Assembly: GCF_032884065.1 (NCBI RefSeq)
Contig: NC_088867.1
Location: 47,742,857-47,806,856 of the forward strand
Length of the DNA stretch: 64,000 bases
Direction: 5' to 3'
Source of the DNA: Artemia franciscana
Lineage: Eukaryota > Arthropoda > Branchiopoda > Anostraca > Artemiidae
Shown: one piece after another, positions 60,972-64,000 of the stretch
How the letters are laid out: each line of letters starts with the position of its first letter
Numbering within the stretch: position 1 is the first letter of the stretch
The notes under the pieces: model-generated
Databases searched by the model: none
Told to the model about the DNA's origin: nothing
Seen by the model: the letters and a program-made list of their open reading frames with translations, nothing else
Made by a program: the position numbers and the translations under genes

Positions 60972-62848
60972 TATGGCACTTGGCATTAACCAAGTGACAT
61001 ATAGCAATCGCAAATTCTGTCGGTCTGTCCGTCTGTCGCTCCCGGTTTTCCTACTTTAGGCACTTCCAGGTAAGCTAGGACAATGCAATTTGGCAGGCGT
61101 ATCAGGGACCGGACCAGATTAAATTAGAAATAGTCATTTTCTCGATTTGACCATCTGGAGGGGGGGGTGAGTGGGGGCCCGTTAATTCGGAACAAATAGA
61201 AAAAATGAAGCATTTTTAACTTACGAACGGTTGATCAGATCTTAATGAAATTTGATGTTTGGAAGGATATCGTGTCTCAGAGCTGTTATTTTGAATCCCA
61301 ACCGGATCTGGTGACATTAGGAGGGAGTTGGGAGGGGTAAACCTAAAATCTTGGAAAACACTTAGAGTGGAGGGATCGGGATGAAACTTGGTGGGAAAAA
61401 TAAGCACAAGTCCTAGATACATGATTGACATAACCGGAATGGATCCTCTCTCTTTGGGGTAGTAAGAGGGGGGAGGTTAATTCTGAAAAATTAGAAAAAA
61501 TGAGGTATTTTTAACCTACATACGGGTGATTGGATCTCAATGAAATTTGATATTTAGAAAGATATCGTGTCTCAAAGCTCTTATTTTAAATCACGACCGG
61601 ATCTGGTGACAAGGGAGGAGTTTGGGGGGAGCCTAAAATCATAGAAAACGCTTAGATTGGAGGGATCGGGATGAAACTTGGTTGGGAAATATGAAGAAGT
61701 CTTAGATACGTCATTTACATAATTAGAACGGATCCGCTCTATTAGGGGGGGGGGGATGATTCTGAAAAATAAGAAAAAATGACGTATTTTTAACTTACGA
61801 AGGAGTTATTGGATCTTCATGAAACTTCATATTTAGAAGGACTTCGTAACTCAGATCTCTTATTTTAAATCTCAACCGGATCCAGGGTCATTGGGGGGGG
61901 GGGGCGAAAATCTTATAAAATACTTAAAGCGGAGAGATCAGGATGAAACTGGATGGGAAGAATAAAAACCTGTCTAAGATACGTCACTGACATAACCGGA
62001 CCGGATCTGCTCTCTTTGGTGGAGTTGGGGGGGGGTGTACTTTTGAAAATTGAGGTATTTGTAACTTACGAAAGGGTGACCTGATCTTAATGAAATTTGA
62101 TATTTAGAAGGATATAGTGCTTTAAAGCTCTAATTTTATATTCCGACCAGATCCTGTGATTTTGGGAGGAGTTGAAGGGGGAAACCGGAATTCTTGGAAA
62201 ACGTGAAAATTGGGGTGTTTTTATCTTACAAATAGGTGATCGGATCTTAATGCAATTTAATATTCAGAAGGAATTCATGTCTCAGAGCTTTTATTTCAAA
62301 TCCCGACCAGATCTTTTGACATTGGGAGGAGTTGGAGGGGGAAATCTTGGAAAACACTTGGAGTGGAGGAATCGGGATGAAGCTTGGTGGATAGAATAAG
62401 CAAATGTCCTTGATACGTGATTGACGTAACCGTACTGGATTTGTTCTCTTTGGGGGAGTTGGGGGGAGGGGTTCAGCGATTTGGCGCGTTTGGTGCTTCT
62501 GGACGTGCTAGGACGATGGAAATTGGTAGGCGTGTCAGGGAGCTGCATAAATTGACTTGATAAAGTCGTTTTCCCAAATTCGACGATCTGGGGGGCTAAA
62601 GGGACAGGAAAAATGAGGTATTTATAACTTACGAGTGGGCGATCGGATCTTAATGAATTTTGATATTTATAAGGACATCGTGACTCAGAGCTCATATTTT
62701 AAATCCCGACCGGCACTAAGTCTCCGATTTTCCTTTTAAATCAATCAATTGATTCTCAAAATTTTGTTAGAGCTCATACCATATGATCTCTTGGCTCTTA
62801 GCTCTTCTTACCTCGTCACAAGTGCCATATGAGCTCTTAGCTCTTGTT
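60972..62848 (+). mobile_element. family R element, copy 4
   Basis: The fullest copy. It starts TATGGCACTTGGC, then ATTAACCAAGTGACATATAG and a TCTGTCGGTCTGTC stretch, and ends CAAGTGCCATATGAGCTC plus TTAGCTCTTG. About seven degenerate units each hold CTTACGA..GGTGAT, TTTGATATTTAGAAGG, CTCAGAGCTCTTATTTTA, GGATC-GGTGACATTGGGG and CTTAGAGTGGAGGGATCGGG. Its left end abuts the LINE relic. It encodes no protein. Confidence 0.85.
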
Positions 62849-63060
62849 CACTAAGGTAATGATCATATGGGGAAAGTTTAACAAACTCATTAAATTAAGC
62901 CATCTTCAGAGTATCCAGGTTTTGGGACTGATCCTCAGTTATACAAATCAAATATGATACTAGGGTATTTGCCATAATTTCAAGCTCAATAAGTTATTTC
63001 AAAACTTAAGGCTTTCTGCATTATTTAATAACAACCTAGGGAGACGGTACTGTAATATAT
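62849..63060. other. AT-rich flank of R copy 4
   Basis: No gene or repeat is recognised in this stretch. Confidence 0.35.
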
Positions 63061-64000
63061 TATTCTTGTGTTTGCTGATGGGTACTAGAAATACCCGTCT
63101 TATCTGTCAAACGACTTAAAAAAGGAGTTGGGATTGTCTTTGGACGATATCGAAGGATGGCTAGGGTTTAGAAGTGATGGGGTCACTATTGGTAGGCTCA
63201 TGAACAATTTGCCTAGTAGTAGGGTGACCAGAAGAGAGTACCAGGGACTATCGACTCGCTGTATTAGGAGTAGTAGCATCCCTTTACACAATATCATATT
63301 GAGGGTTTGACAGAAAGCGGGTAAATCTATTGGAAGTGAGGGTCAATACTTTGGGGGAAATTTGGCGAAAAGAAACAGCGGGGTACTCTCGACAAGAAGC
63401 CGAGAGCCACTTCGGTTGGCGAGGAAAGGCGTAAACTGTTACTTCTTGTGCCCGTACCGATTTCCATTGTAATTTCATGTCTTGTAATTTCAATAATAAA
63501 CGTTCACTAGATTGATGCAGATCAATAGACTGAAATGAAACCATCGAGACAGGCCTAGGTAAGTTTGTGTACCGGAACCGAATCCAGGATCGACTTGGAA
63601 AGCTTAGGCCCAAGGGCACTTGACGGTGATATGATACCGATGGGGACGTAACGTGGCCCAAGGCTACGGCAGCTTTTCCGTTTTTTGTCGAAATTAAATT
63701 ATTAAGTGGGATCGAAGATCTAGAAACATGGGCCAAATTACAAGCACTGTCAAGACATAATAAATCTGCACATGAATTAAGATGATCGAAAGAACAGGTA
63801 CTAAACGATTAAGTGACTTAAATTAGAAATAAATGGCAGCAAAAGCGTGATGCTAGGTAACGGAAGATCGATGAAGCCGAAAGTTTTACTTGCCTGGGTA
63901 ATTAAAGATTGGTAAAGAGGGCAAATCCAGTAAAAGTATGAGAAGTAGAACAGGCCAGACCAAGTGTTTTTCACGGTAAAAAAAAATGGAAGAATAGTAA
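63061..64000. other. coding-like stretch at the right edge, unrecognised
   Basis: Base composition is more balanced than the surroundings, and long frames are open on both strands. The plus strand (63110-63310) reads NDLKKELGLSLDDIEGWLGF and onward to GLSTRC. The minus strand (63736-63284) is a 150-codon frame that continues openly towards lower coordinates with stops. I do not recognise either as a known domain. It could be a retroelement gag-like relic or a host exon. Which strand codes, if any, is unresolved. Confidence 0.3.

Overview
The window is eukaryotic: AT-rich, gene-poor and repeat-dense, with split coding sequence and nuclear ribosomal DNA. An arthropod is most likely. The very long ITS1 (about 1.1 kb) and the repeat style fit a crustacean, and a brine shrimp (Artemia) is my best guess. 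The species is inference, not shown here.

Region 1 (1-7144) is a broken rDNA locus. Read on the minus strand from 7144 down to 1100 it holds the 3' half of 18S, ITS1, a degraded 5.8S, ITS2, and the 5' two thirds of 28S. That 28S carries a 357-bp segment three times in tandem and stops two bases short of the conserved R2 retrotransposon / I-PpoI cleavage site. There it joins an inverted, nearly identical copy of ITS2 plus the first ~960 bp of 28S, which runs to the left window edge. This is an rDNA orphon or an assembly palindrome, not a working unit.

Region 2 (7145-23657) is AT-rich repeat-derived DNA. It holds a 91-bp tandem array, a 2.5-kb head-to-tail duplication interrupted by other elements, a 2.4-kb block with perfect 13-bp terminal inverted repeats and a duplicated TTT, several fold-back elements (one nested in another), and a 5'-truncated non-LTR retrotransposon.

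Region 3 (23658-26527) is a nearly complete pogo/Tigger-like DNA transposon. It has TA target duplication, terminal and subterminal inverted repeats, and a transposase broken by two single-base frameshifts.

Region 4 (26530-50590) is mostly layered repeats. Two copies of a G-tract-rich element (family R) lie at 29344 and 38779, and a third at 48906. The others are a trinucleotide-rich (TAC)n repeat family, a decayed hAT transposase, a second Helentron-like element nested inside the second R copy, and several local tandem arrays.

Region 5 (50591-64000) holds the only convincing host gene, the terminal exon of a C2H2 zinc-finger gene with eight fingers (55992-56941, plus strand). It also has a 102-bp tandem array, a minisatellite built on a CTGGCCTGTCAAATAAA motif, a decayed non-LTR element on the minus strand, a fourth R copy, and an unclassified coding-like stretch at the right edge. 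No operon, CRISPR array or tRNA was seen. The genes do not form a pathway; the window is mainly a record of transposon insertion, nesting and rDNA rearrangement.
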